From Aureococcus anophagefferens (Eukaryota; Sar; Pelagophyceae; Pelagomonadales; Pelagomonadaceae): a DNA stretch of 64,000 nucleotides. Position 1 is the stretch's first letter. The number at the start of each line of letters is the position of its first letter. The stretch lies in contig NW_008705561.1 of the NCBI RefSeq assembly GCF_000186865.1, positions 497,711 to 561,710 on the forward strand. Reading direction: 5' to 3'. The notes beneath the pieces were generated by a model that worked only from the letters and a program-made list of their open reading frames with translations, searched no databases and was not told the origin of the DNA. A program made the position numbers and the translations under genes. This document shows, one piece after another, positions 45,463 to 55,677 of the stretch.

Positions 45463-47830
45463 TTACCTCGGCCGCGGCGCGAAGCGGAGGCCCCGGCCCG
45501 CGCGCGCGTCCCGCGCGGCGCCGCCGACGGCCGCCGCGTGGCGCCGCCTCCGGAGCCCGTCCTGCGCGCGCTTGCGCGCGGCCGCGTCCTTGGCTGCGAG
45601 CCCGCGCACGGGGGGCGCCTTGGCGCCGAGGCGCCCCGCCGCGCCGGGCTTCCTGCGCCGGATCTCGCGGAGCGCCGCCTGGCGCGACGCGATCGAGGTC
45701 CGCGCGGCCGCGGCGGCCTTGGCGACGGTGGCGTTCGACGACCGGAGCTTCTCGTCCTCGGCCCGCCGGTCGTCGCGCGCCCGGCGCGCGGCGGCGGCGG
45801 CGGCGAGGCCGAGGCAGCCGTAGGGCGGGTTCTTCTCCGGCGTCGCGCTCGCCTTGCGCAATTTCCGCTCGAGGTCGCACGCCTCGCGCAGCAGCGCGCC
45901 GACGGCGTCGTCGCCGGCCGCGGGCAGCCGCGGCGCGTAGTGCGCCGCCGCCGCCGCGTTCGACTCGAAGTCGCGCAGGACGAGGTCGTCGAGCTCGTCC
46001 GGGTCCCGCGACACGTCGAAGGCCTGGACCGCGATGAGCTCCGCGCCGCGCGTGTCGCCCCGGCCCTTGAGCGACGAGTTGAAGTGGGCGATGACCTTGA
46101 GGTTCGTCGCCGTGTCGACGACCATTCGCTGCGTGTCGATCATGGCCGCGAAGAGGTGGGCCCGCGGCGCGAACGTGCCGTTCTCGCGCGCGAAGATCGC
46201 GGAGAAGTCGCGGCCCGCGCAGGGCCCCGCCGCGCGCGCGCGCGCGGCCGCCGAGTCCTTCGTGACCTCGTATTTGCGCTGCGCGCCGATGGGCGCCGTG
46301 AAGGGCGGCGCGCGGCTCCGCGACAGCGCGACGAGCGTCGGCGCGACGTCGTGGAGGTAGACGTGCGCCTTCGCGCCGCCGGCGACGAGGGGCCCGCAGC
46401 CGTGGACGAGCAGGGGCACCTTGTTCGAGTGCTCGTAGAGATTCTGCTTGCCGATGAGGCCGTGGCGCCCGTCGAGGGCGATGCCGTGGTCCGACGTGAC
46501 CACGAGGATCCGGTCCGGCCGCGAGGCCGCGTCGAGCGCGCCGACGGCCGCGTCGACGGACGCGACGAGGCCGCCGTAGAGGCGGCGCCGCGCCTCGAGG
46601 TCCGCGGCCCGGCGCGGGAAGGGCAGCAGCAGCTCGTCGCGGCTGCCGACGAGCGCCTCGGCCGCGCCCGGCGCGGACGGCGCCGCGGCGTCGACGTCCG
46701 CGCGCAGCGCGTCCGCGGCGACGACCCGCGACACGCGCGGCAGGGAGAAGACGTGGCGGTCGCGGACGCTCGCCGGCGGCCCCGCGGTGGCGTCGGCCAC
46801 GTCGCGGTCCAGCGGCTCGAGGGGGTCGTGCGGCGCGGTCAACGCGACGTAGAGGAAGCCCGTGAGCCGGGATCGCCGCCACCGCGCGAGCTCGCGCGCG
46901 CCCGCCTCGGCGAAGAGCGCCGACGAGTGGCACCGCGGCAGGTACCGGGACCGCGGCGTGCAGGCGCGCAGCACCGCGGCTTCCTGGCCGACCTTCTTGA
47001 ACTTGGAGGCGCGGAACTTCTTGCCTGCGTGGACATCGACCGCCGGTTCGGGACGTCCCGACCAAACTTTGAAATTCTCGATCTCGGTCACATCGAAGTC
47101 GATTCGGCTGATTTTTAGACGAATCGATCGCTCTCGTCGAGTTCTCGAAGCACAGCCGAAGAGTTTGTGTTGAACCTTTCGAATACGCGCACATTGAAGT
47201 CGGGTTGAAGATTTGAGTCCCACGCGAATTCTCGCCCGGGTCGACGTCGACGAGCGGCAGGGGCCCGAAGCTCTCGTTGCTGGCCTTGGCCCGGGCGAAG
47301 TGCGTCGACCCCATGGGCCGGAAGAGGACGGCGCGGCCGTACTCGAAGCCGTGGTTGTAGGAGTTGACGTCCGCGTGCCACTTGCCGACGGCCGTCGTCG
47401 CGTAGCCGGCGAGGCGCAGCTTCTCCGGCAGGCTCACGTGGCGCGTGAAGGTCGGCACGGCGCGCACGGACCCGAAGTTGTAGGCGTCGAAGACGGCGCG
47501 GCCCGTGAGCAGCGCGGCGCGCGACGGCGCGCAGACGCCGAGGCGGTCGCTGCCGGAGATCCGCGCGTTCTCGAGGAACGCGCCCGTCGCCTCCAGCGCG
47601 TCGAGGTGCGGCGTGACCGCGCTCCGCCAGCCGGGACCGCTCAGGTCGTCGGCGACGACGAGGATGATCTCGCGCGCGCCGGCGGCGGGCGCCGGCTTGT
47701 CGGGGTCGATCATCGTCAAGAGGTTCATCTTCTTCGTGCCGTTGCCCTTGAGCTTCGAGACGTACCTGTGCACCGGCGGCGCCGCGGCGCCGGCGCCGGC
47801 GACGCTTAACGCTGCGAGGATTGCGCGCAT
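45463..47830 (-). CDS. Secreted type-I sulfatase, two exons
   Basis: Exon 1 is 47830-47224 and exon 2 is 47024-45463, joined across a 199-nt intron that is a mobile-like element; splicing gives VDVDPGENSRKKFRAS. A signal peptide (MRAILAALSVAGAGAAAP) opens the protein. The sulfatase core has IILVVADDL near the front, LGVCAPSRAALLTGR, whose cysteine is the formylglycine precursor, GKWHADVNSYNHGFEYGR, YVALTAPHDPLEP and VVTSDHGIALDGRHGL. Family members remove sulfate esters from polysaccharides or glycans. The last 100 residues are Arg/Ala-rich and charged. The gene is divergent from SMC1. Confidence 0.88.
47025..47223 (-). mobile_element. Introner-like element forming the sulfatase intron
   Basis: The whole 199-nt intron begins GTGGGACTC and ends CCACGCAG on the sense strand. 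It shares long, nearly identical blocks with the SMC1 last intron: TCAAATCTTCAACCCGACTT near its start and AAAAATCAGCCGAATCGACT in the middle. Its ends are weak inverted repeats (GTGGGACTC against GTGGACATC). The element lies in sense orientation in both genes, as expected if it supplies splice signals. Confidence 0.7.
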
Positions 47831-48155
47831 CGGCGCTAGGCGACCGAGGCAGCCCGACGCGTCACCATTGCGCGATGGAGTATCAATTCGCATGCTACTT
47901 GCAGGGCATCATCAGCGATTACCCCCGGCGAGGCATTCGAAGCCGGCCAATCCCTCGATCGAGTTTCGCGCCTCGCACTCACCTCGTCCGAAGCTGCGTC
48001 GCGACTGCAGCTGCGGCGTCCCACGAGCCACAACAGCATCCGCCACACGCGCCGCGCGACCGCTAGCGTCGCTCTCGCGAAAGACAGCGCCGCGAAACGC
48101 ACGCGAGCGCGCGCAGTTCAAATCCGAAGCGCCTGACCGCCGAAGCGCGACAAAC
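47831..48155. promoter_or_regulatory. Divergent promoter region between sulfatase and SMC1
   Basis: These 325 bases separate the two start codons. No gene is supported within them. Transcription of both genes must start here; no recognised promoter element can be named. Confidence 0.5.
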
Positions 48156-51100
48156 ATGGCATCGCGCGGGCGCATCCGCTCGCTCGAGATCGAGAACTTC
48201 AAGTCCTTCGGCGGCAAGAACGTGATCGCCTTCCGCGGCTTCACGAGCGTCGTCGGCCCGAACGGCGCGGGCAAGTCGAACCTCATGGACGCGGTGTCGT
48301 TCGTGCTCGGCATCCACTCGCGGCACCTGCGGTCGAGCAAGCTCATCGAGCTGCTCCACAAGGGCCCCGGCGCGTCGCGGGGCTCGCGGCGCGCGACGGT
48401 CGCGCTGACCTACGAGCGGCCGAGCGCGGACCCGATCGTCTTCTCGCGCACGATCTCGCCCGTCGGCGTCGGCGCGCCGCCGCGTCCCGCGATCGCGCCG
48501 CGCCCCCGACGCGCGCCCCGCCCCCCCCGCGCCGCGCGCCGCGCGCCGCTCCCCGAAAAAACGTCGCCCGCGCGCGCGCGCGCGCGCGCGATCGTCGCGG
48601 AATTCCGCGACGCGGCAGGCGCGTACCGGCTCGACGGCGCGGAGGTGACGCGGGAGGCCTACGAGGAGACGCTCAAGGGCATCGGCGTGCTCGTCAAGGC
48701 GCGGAACTTCCTCGTCTTCCAGGGCGACGTCGAGTCGCTCGCGTCGAAGTCGAGCGGCGAGCTCACGGCGCTCTTCGAGCAGATCTCCGGGAGCGAGGAC
48801 TTCAAGGCCGAGTACGACACCCTTAAAGCGGCCAAGGACGCCGCCGAGGAGGCGTCCATCGTCGCGTTCCAGTCCAAGAAGGGCCTCGCGGCCCAGCGGC
48901 GCGCGGTCAAGGGCCAGCGCGACGAGGCGGACAAGTACGCGGGCCTCGACCGCGAGCTCGGCCGCGCCAAGGTCGACTACTTCCTCTGGCAGATCCGCCA
49001 CGCGCGGGACCGCATGGCCGAGACGGGCGCCGCCGTCGCCGCCGCCGGCGAGGACCTCGCGGCCGCGGAGGCCGCGGAGGCGGACGCCGCGCGGCGCGCG
49101 ACGGAACGGACGCGCGGCGCCCAGGCCGCTCAAAAAGCGCTCGCGGCCGCCGAGGCGAAGCGCGCGGCCTCGCGGAGCGCGCTGCGCGGCGACGTCGCGC
49201 CCCAGGTCGTCGCCGCGCGCGCGGCCGTCGCCGCGCTCGAGGCGGACCTCGGCACCGACGCGGCGCACGGACGCGGCCCGGGCCGACCGCGACGCCGCCA
49301 AGCGCGAGGCCGCCCGCCTCGCGACCGCGGAGGCGACGCTCGAGGCCACGCGCGTCGCGGCGGCGAACGCGCTGCGCGAGTGCCGCGACGCGCTGCCCGG
49401 CGGCCGCGGCGCGGCCAAGGAGGCGGAGCGCGCCGAGCGCGTCGCGACGCTCCAGCGCCTCTTCCGCGGCGTTTTGGGCCGCTTCGTCGACGTCTGCCGG
49501 CCGGCGCAGCGCAAGTACAACGTCGCCGTCGCCGTCGCCGCGGGCAAGTTCAACGAGGCCATCGTCGTCGAGACGCGCCAGTGCGCCGTCGACTGCATCC
49601 GCTACCTGCGCGACGCGCGCCTCGGCAGCGCCCTCTTCCTGCCGCTGGACGGCATCGACCCGCCGCGCGCGGACGAGCGGCTCCGGAGCCTGGGGCCGGG
49701 CTACCACCTCGCCGTCGACGTCGTCCAGTGCGACGCGGCCGTCGCCAAGGCCGTCGCCTACGCCGTCGGCGCCACGGTGGTCTGCGACGACCTCGACGGC
49801 GCGCGCCGGCTCTGCTACGGGCCCGACGCCGACGGCCGGCCGCCGGTGAAGGCCGTGACCCTGAAGGGCGCGCAGATCGCCAAGTCGGGCACGATCACGG
49901 GCGGCGCGTACGGCTCCGGCGCGCCGGGCCTCAGCGACCGCGCGCCGGGCAAGGCCTGGCGCGCGAGCGACGCCGTGGCGCTGGAGGCGAAGGCGACGGA
50001 GGCCGCGGCCGCCGCGCGCGAGTCGCGCGACGCGCGCGCGGAGGTCGAGGCGAAGCTGCCCGAGCTCCAGGCCGCGGTGGCCAAGCTCGAGGCGACGGCC
50101 AAGTGGGCCGCCAAGGACGCCGACAAGGCCGCGGCCGCCAAGAAGGAGGCCCTCGCCCGCGAGAAGTCCCTCGCGGGCGCCGCGAAGCCGGTCGCGAAAG
50201 ACGCGAAGGCGGCCGCGGCCCGGGCCGCCGCGTCCCGGGACGCGCACGCGCGGCTCCGGGCCGCGAAGCGCGCCGTCGAGGACCGCGTCTACGCCGGCTT
50301 CGCCGAGAAGCACGACGTCGACGTCGAGTCCCTCCTCGGCGACGCGGGCGGGTCCGCGGCGGCGGCGGCGCGCGACGACGAGGCCGCGCTCGCGCGGCTC
50401 CGCGCGCGCGCGGCGACGCTCCGCGCGGCCTACGACTACGAGGCGTCGCGCGACCTCGCCGGCCGCGCGGCGGCCGTCGAGGACAAGCTCCGGGACGGGC
50501 GGAAGAAGCTCAAGGGCCTGAAGAAGGACGCGGCCAAGGTCGAGAAGGCGCAGAGCTCCGCGGAGCGGGGCCTCGGCGGCCTCGACGGCGAGGTCGCCGA
50601 CGCCCGGGCCGCCTACGAGGCGGCCCAGGCCGAGCTCGGCGACCTCCGCGCGGAGCGGAGCGCCGCCGGCGCCGACCGCGCGGCTGCGCGGCGGGCCATC
50701 GACGCGGGCGAATCGGCGCTCGACAAGCTCCGGTCGTCGCTCGCGGAGATCGTGCGCAAGGCCAAGGTCGAGCACGTGCTCCTGCCGGTCCGCGACGCCG
50801 AGAACGAGGCCCCCGGGTCCGCGCCCCACGCGACGGGCGTCGCCGAGGCCGACGCCGTCGACGCGTCGCGCCTCGACGGCGACGACGACGGCGACGCGGG
50901 CCGCCACGAGGACCGCCAGAGGGCGCGCTGGGCGCGCTGCGAGGCGCTCCAGCGCGAGTTGGATGCTTTAGCGCCGAACATGAAGGCCGGCGACCAGTTC
51001 GACGACGTGTCGGACAAGCTGCGCGTCGCGGACGGCGCGCTGAACCGGTCGCGCGACGCCGCGCGCGACGCGGCCGCGGCCTTCGAGCGCGTCAAGAAGG

Positions 51101-52077
51101 ACCGGCGCGACGCGTTCCTCGCCTGCTTCGACGTCGTCTCCAAGGCCCTCGCGTCCTTCTACGCCGACATCACGAAGTCGCTGCGCCACCCGAACGGCGG
51201 CGCCGCGTCGCTCCACGTGCTCGACGCCGACGAGCCCTACCTCGGCGGCGTCTCCTTCCACGCGACGCCGCCGTCGAAGCGCTTCTGCGAGATCTCGCAG
51301 CTCAGCGGCGGCGAGCGCACGCTCGCGTCCCTCGCGCTCCTCTTCGCGGTCCACGGCTACCACCCCGCGCCGTTCCGTGTGGAAATCAAATCTTCAACTC
51401 GACTTCAATGTGCGCGTATGCGACCGTTTCGACGCAACTTGTTCTGATCTCCGTAGAGAACTCGACGAGAGCGATCGATCCGTCCAAAAATCAGCCGAAT
51501 CGACTTCGATTTGACCGAGCTGGACGCCCTCGGCCGCGCCCGCGGGCGACCCGACGGCCTCGCTCGCGGGCGACCCGACGGTCGCGCCCGCGGCCATGGC
51601 CATGGGCACGCCCGCGGGCACGCCCGCGGCGGACCCGACGGCCGCGCGCACGTCCATGCCCTTGGACGACTTCGATGTGACCGATTTCGACGGTTTCGAC
51701 GCGATTCCTTCCCTGTGCTTCGAGAACTCGCCGAGAGCAATCGATTCATCCAAAAATCAGCCGAATCGACTTCGATGTGACCGAGCTCGAGGATTTCAAA
51801 GTTTGGTCAGGACCACCCAAACCAGTGGTTGAATTCGGCACAGGCCCCCTTCATGATCATGGACGAGGTCGACGCGGCGCTGGACAACGTCAACGTCGCC
51901 AAGCTCGCCAACTTCATCAAGCACCAGGCGAAAGGGCTCCAGATCATCGCCGTGTCCCTCAAGGACCAGTTCTACACGGAGGCCGAGGCCCTCGTCGGCG
52001 TCGCGAAGGACCTCTCCGCGGCGAGCTCGAAGCCCTTCTGCCTCGACCTCGCCAAGTACCAGCAGGTCGCGGCCTAG
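48156..52077 (+). CDS. SMC1: Cohesin subunit SMC1, with introns and one frame discontinuity
   Basis: The ATPase head opens SLEIENFKSFGGKNVIAFRG and Walker A VGPNGAGKSNLMDAV. A 135-nt intron (48484-48618) removes Pro/Arg low-complexity; then GIGVLVKARNFLVFQGDVES (Q-loop) and FEQISGSEDFKAEYD follow. Coiled coil continues to about 49255, where the reading frame shifts from one frame to the next without visible splice sites. The hinge (RKYNVAVAVAAGKFNEAIVV) and second coil follow. The signature LSGGERTLASLALLFAVHGY leads into the last intron (51379-51843). The last exon carries Walker B APFMIMDEVDAALDNVNVAK. NFLVFQG and the head order identify SMC1 rather than SMC3. The protein joins sister chromatids in cohesin. 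Confidence 0.88.
51379..51843 (+). mobile_element. SMC1 last intron: two introner-like copies around a minisatellite
   Basis: The 465-nt intron starts GTGGAAATCAAATC and ends GGCACAG. The first 145 bases match the sulfatase element. The last 170 bases carry a second, partial copy, repeating the blocks ATCGATTCATCC and AAAAATCAGCCGAATCGACT and continuing GAGGATTTCAAAGTTTGGTC as in the sulfatase copy. Between them lies a GGGCGACCCGACGG-type repeat (about 51530-51660). Splicing is phase 0 and gives PFRAPFMIMDE. Confidence 0.7.
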
Positions 52078-52140
52078 GGGCGCGCGCACAAGGCGCCGCC
52101 CCCCCCATGTTGTTGTTGTAACACAAGCGCAAGCGACATC

Positions 52141-54318
52141 TTAAGCGCCGCGGAGATGGCGCCGGCCCTTCTTGGCGTCCGCGGCGTCGTCCTTGGCCGC
52201 GTCCTCGGCGTCGGCGGCGTCGTCCTTGGCCGCGGCGTCGGCGTCCGCGGCGTCGTCCTTGGACGCGTCCTCGGCGTCCGCGGCGTCGTCCTTGGACGCG
52301 GCGTCGTAGTCGCGGTAGTCCTCGAAGTCCTTCTCGAACTTGTCGTAGCGCTCCTCGAGGTCCTCGGCGCCGCCCTTGATGTGGTCGATGTCCGCGTGGT
52401 TCTCGCGCGTCCGCTTCCGCGTGTCGCGGTTGACGACGACGACGGCGAAGACCGACGGCGCGAAGAGCACCCAGGCCGCGGCGCCCGCGAGGGCCGCGAG
52501 CGCGAGCCAGGCCGCGTAGAGGCGCAGCGTGCGCCGCCGCTTCGGCGGGCCGGCGGACGCGTCGAAGACCCGCCGGAGCGCGTCGGGATCCGGCGGCCGC
52601 GCGCGCGTCCGCGCGGCCGCGGAAACGGAGAAGAGGACCGCGCCGTGGAAGGCCGCGCTGAGCGCGCGCCAGGCGACGACGGCGCCGCTCCCCGACGCCG
52701 CGCCGCGGCCCCGGAAAACGTCGTAGACGAAGAGGGGCAGCGCGGCCAGCGCGACGACGAGGAGCGGGTAGCGGCCCGGGAGCGCCTCTTGGAACGTCGC
52801 CGCGAGCGCGACGCACAGACAGAGGCTCAGGACCGTGAAGAACCCGAGGACGGACGCGAGCTCGTTCTCCGAGCGGTCCGACCGGCCGCCGTCGATCCAC
52901 AGCGTCGCGTGGAGCGCGAGCGCGACCGACGACACGGCGAAGGACACGACCAAGACCGCGACGACCGCGAAGCCGTGGAGCCGCCGCGCGACCGTCACGA
53001 GCCGCTCTCCTAATTCCCTGTTCACGGCCGTGTGCCAGCGCACGAAGGCCAGCACGACGTGCTCGCCCTCGCCGTCTCCGGCGTGCATGGCCACGCCGAG
53101 CGACTCCGTCGCCGGCGCGCGGTCGCGGCGCCGGTCGTGCGCGACGGCGACGCCGTCGCGGCGCCGCGACGGCACGAGGTGGTCGCCCAGGCGCACGGGG
53201 CCCCGGCAGCGCACGGGCACCTGCCCCACGAAGGCGACGAGCGCGCCCTCGCCGCGCCGTTTTGCGTCGCCCGGCACGCCCGCGGCGATGGACGGCGTCG
53301 TCGACACGACCATGCACGCGCCCGCGCCGGACGTGTCGAGCGACAGCTCGTTGCCGTTGGCGAGCTGGACGACCGTGCCCGGGCCGAGGCGCTTGCCCGA
53401 CTTGAGGTCCTCGAGCCGCCAGGGGAACCACTCGGCGTAGTCCGCGGCTTCCGGGGGCGTCACGACTCGTCCGTAGATGTTCCCCGCGACCGTGACGTCG
53501 CCCGAGACGCGCATGGACCCGAGGAAGATCGTGTCGTCGTCGCCCGGCGCCGGCGGGAACGCCGCCTCCTTGGCGCGCTTGGCGCCGTTCGGCGGGCTCG
53601 GCGCGCCGTCGGACGACGACACCGTCGACGCGCAGGAGCTGATAGCCGACCCGTCGCGCCAGACGCGCACGAGCCCCAGGGCGTCGTCGACGACGCGGAC
53701 CTTCTTCGGGCCGTCGACGACCTTGGCGACGAGCGTGTAGAAGCGGCCCCGGTAGCCGTGGGCCTCCGAGCTCTCGCCGGGCTTCGCGCGCCGCGCCGAC
53801 CGCGCCATGGGGCGGCACGCGACGCCGACGTCCGACGCCTCCGGGAACCAGTGCTCCGAGTTGTGCACGGATTGGAACGTGACGGCAAAGCCCGGCGGGC
53901 CGCCGTGGCGCCGCTTGCCCGTCTTCATGACGACGTAGGCGTGGTCGCCGACGTCGAGGATCGGCGACGCGCTCGGGCGCACCTCGAGCGCGAGCGCGCG
54001 GGCGTCGCGCGCGTGGAGCAGCCGCAGGACGTCGAAGGCCTGCTCGGGCGTCGGCTCCGCGTCGAAGCGCTGCACGGCGGCGACGGACGCCGCGAGCCGC
54101 GCGTCCTCGTCCTGGACCGGCGCGGCCTCGTTGGCGAAGCGCAGCGCCTGCGCCTCTTCCTCGAGGATCTGTCCGACATCTTCCATGAACAGCGCCTCCT
54201 CCTCGAGCGACGCGTCGCCGTCGGCTGCCGCGTCGAAGGCGGCGCGTGCTTCCGAACTCATGCTACGCTGAAGCGCGGGGCGCTCCATGTTCGACAGCAG
54301 GCTAGCGCTCGAGCTCAT
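52141..54318 (-). CDS. Peptidase_G2-like protein with membrane helices and repeat tail
   Basis: 725 residues from ATG 54318. A 120-residue helical front precedes a beta-rich region at about 257-430 (TIFLGSMRVSGDVTVAGNIY, ADYAEWFPWRLEDLKSGKRL, VVSTTPSIAAGVPGD, GVAMHAGDGEGEHVVLAFVR) that resembles the Peptidase_G2 autoproteolytic domain. Four or more hydrophobic helices follow between 445 and 630 (VVAVLVVSFAVSSVALALHA, LASVLGFFTVLSLCLCVALA, YAAWLALAALAGAAAWVLFA). The C-terminus is a repeat of KDDAADAEDA-type units and ends KKGRRHLRGA. Family assignment is by pattern only; self-cleavage is inference. Confidence 0.65.
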   Translation of the reverse strand: MSSSASLLSNMERPALQRSMSSEARAAFDAAADGDASLEEEALFMEDVGQILEEEAQALRFANEAAPVQDEDARLAASVAAVQRFDAEPTPEQAFDVLRLLHARDARALALEVRPSASPILDVGDHAYVVMKTGKRRHGGPPGFAVTFQSVHNSEHWFPEASDVGVACRPMARSARRAKPGESSEAHGYRGRFYTLVAKVVDGPKKVRVVDDALGLVRVWRDGSAISSCASTVSSSDGAPSPPNGAKRAKEAAFPPAPGDDDTIFLGSMRVSGDVTVAGNIYGRVVTPPEAADYAEWFPWRLEDLKSGKRLGPGTVVQLANGNELSLDTSGAGACMVVSTTPSIAAGVPGDAKRRGEGALVAFVGQVPVRCRGPVRLGDHLVPSRRRDGVAVAHDRRRDRAPATESLGVAMHAGDGEGEHVVLAFVRWHTAVNRELGERLVTVARRLHGFAVVAVLVVSFAVSSVALALHATLWIDGGRSDRSENELASVLGFFTVLSLCLCVALAATFQEALPGRYPLLVVALAALPLFVYDVFRGRGAASGSGAVVAWRALSAAFHGAVLFSVSAAARTRARPPDPDALRRVFDASAGPPKRRRTLRLYAAWLALAALAGAAAWVLFAPSVFAVVVVNRDTRKRTRENHADIDHIKGGAEDLEERYDKFEKDFEDYRDYDAASKDDAADAEDASKDDAADADAAAKDDAADAEDAAKDDAADAKKGRRHLRGA
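52170..52315. repeat. ~30-bp coding minisatellite (KDDAADAxDA units)
   Basis: Four to five units of roughly 30 bases built from GCGTCGTCCTTGG and CGTCCTCGGCGT encode the acidic tail of the preceding gene. Units differ slightly. Copy number is likely to vary between strains. Confidence 0.75.
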
Positions 54319-54523
54319 GCTGCCCAAATGGGCAGCCCATAGAATTTGAGAAGCCTGCGAGATGTCCGCCGAAGCGACAGCGAGCCGGGATGGGTCGGAG
54401 AGATGTCCAGGACCCCCGAGGCACGCGTGCCCTAGCCGAGACCAGGGCCTCGACACGAGGCTGGGGCGGGAGAGGAGTGGTCGAGTCACCTCTAGTTTTT
54501 ACATGCTACAAGCCCCAATCATT

Positions 54524-55537
54524 TTAAAATTGGCCCGTGCGTGCGAGGCCTGCAGGCTTTCGGTGGAAACTGAGGAGCTCGGCGCGAGATCCTGTGTACA
54601 GCGACACGAACGGCGCAATCCGGATGCGGCTGGGACATTCCTCGAGAGAATGGCGGCGGTGGTTGCGGTACATCCACTGGTCATCATCATGATCCAAGAC
54701 GTCTAGGTGGAGCCGGAGCCCGGTACCGTAACGAACTGCACATACCCGCACCGTGGCATCCGAATCCCAGACGTATTCACTGCCGTGGATTTCGAGCGGC
54801 GTAAACGAGTTAGTTTGCGGACCTTCAAGCCTGTAATCACCACCATTGCTATGCCAGAGGTAAGCATGCAGCACATCGTTTGGATCGAGGGCTGCTTGAT
54901 CGACGATTTTCTCGCCATCGATGATGGCCAAACCACAGCTATCGATAATATCTTGCGAGGCTCGTCCCAATTTCAGTTCCCAGAAAATGGTCTCGTCGTC
55001 ATTGATCGCCGCGCCTTGACCGAAAAACATTGTATCATCATCGTAGCGGCAATCAATAACGCGAGGCGAAACCATACTATCCATGTCAAACTGGACGGGT
55101 TGTAATGCCTCGCTAAACGCCACTGGAAGCCAGCGAAATATCGCGTTGTTCCTCACGACTTCTCGCCAAGACGACGGCGAGGAAAGCGCCAACCGGAGTC
55201 GCGCGGCGATGCCCCGAAAGACCTCCTCCGCCTGGTCACGCCACACCGTCGAGACGCGAAGCGCGGGCGCCAGCTCGTGAAGCGGGAAGAACGCGAGCAC
55301 GAGAGCCGGTGGAAGGCGTGACGGCCAGGGCACATCGGCCGTGAGTCGGTCCAGGGCGCTTTGCGCGCGATTTGCGAGGGCGACGGAGCGCGCTACGATC
55401 GCTCGCAGCTCGATGGTGGTGCACTTCTCGAGGGCCTCGGCGCTGTCAGACGTGTCCATGTCGACGTCGGCGAGCCCGCAGGACACTCGCAGGCTTCGCT
55501 GCGCGCGGCGCCCAGACCCCGCCGGCGCATTCAACAT
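54524..55537 (-). CDS. F-box-like protein, AT-richer than its neighbours
   Basis: 337 residues from ATG 55537 (an ATG inside at MDTSDSAEALEK is an alternative). A helix-rich lead is followed by an F-box-like segment, LPPALVLAFFPLHELAPALR with VSTVWRDQAEEVF. The rest is beta-rich (DDTMFFGQGAAINDDETIFW, GLRLHLDVLDHDDDQWMYRN) and not assignable. Codons in the last two thirds use A and T much more than flanking genes, as in the gene at 41707. It may act as a substrate adaptor of an SCF ubiquitin ligase; this is inference. Confidence 0.6.
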   Translation of the reverse strand: MLNAPAGSGRRAQRSLRVSCGLADVDMDTSDSAEALEKCTTIELRAIVARSVALANRAQSALDRLTADVPWPSRLPPALVLAFFPLHELAPALRVSTVWRDQAEEVFRGIAARLRLALSSPSSWREVVRNNAIFRWLPVAFSEALQPVQFDMDSMVSPRVIDCRYDDDTMFFGQGAAINDDETIFWELKLGRASQDIIDSCGLAIIDGEKIVDQAALDPNDVLHAYLWHSNGGDYRLEGPQTNSFTPLEIHGSEYVWDSDATVRVCAVRYGTGLRLHLDVLDHDDDQWMYRNHRRHSLEECPSRIRIAPFVSLYTGSRAELLSFHRKPAGLARTGQF

Positions 55538-55677
55538 CGAAACATTGATGCCGGGTTGCAGTCTGCCAGTCCTTCTGCCCGCGCAAGAATACTTACAGGA
55601 ATCGCACAGGCATCCCCCCGCTTAGAGGCGCGCGCGGCCCCGCCCTTGGTGGCGGCTTCGCGCGCGCCGGCCGCGCC

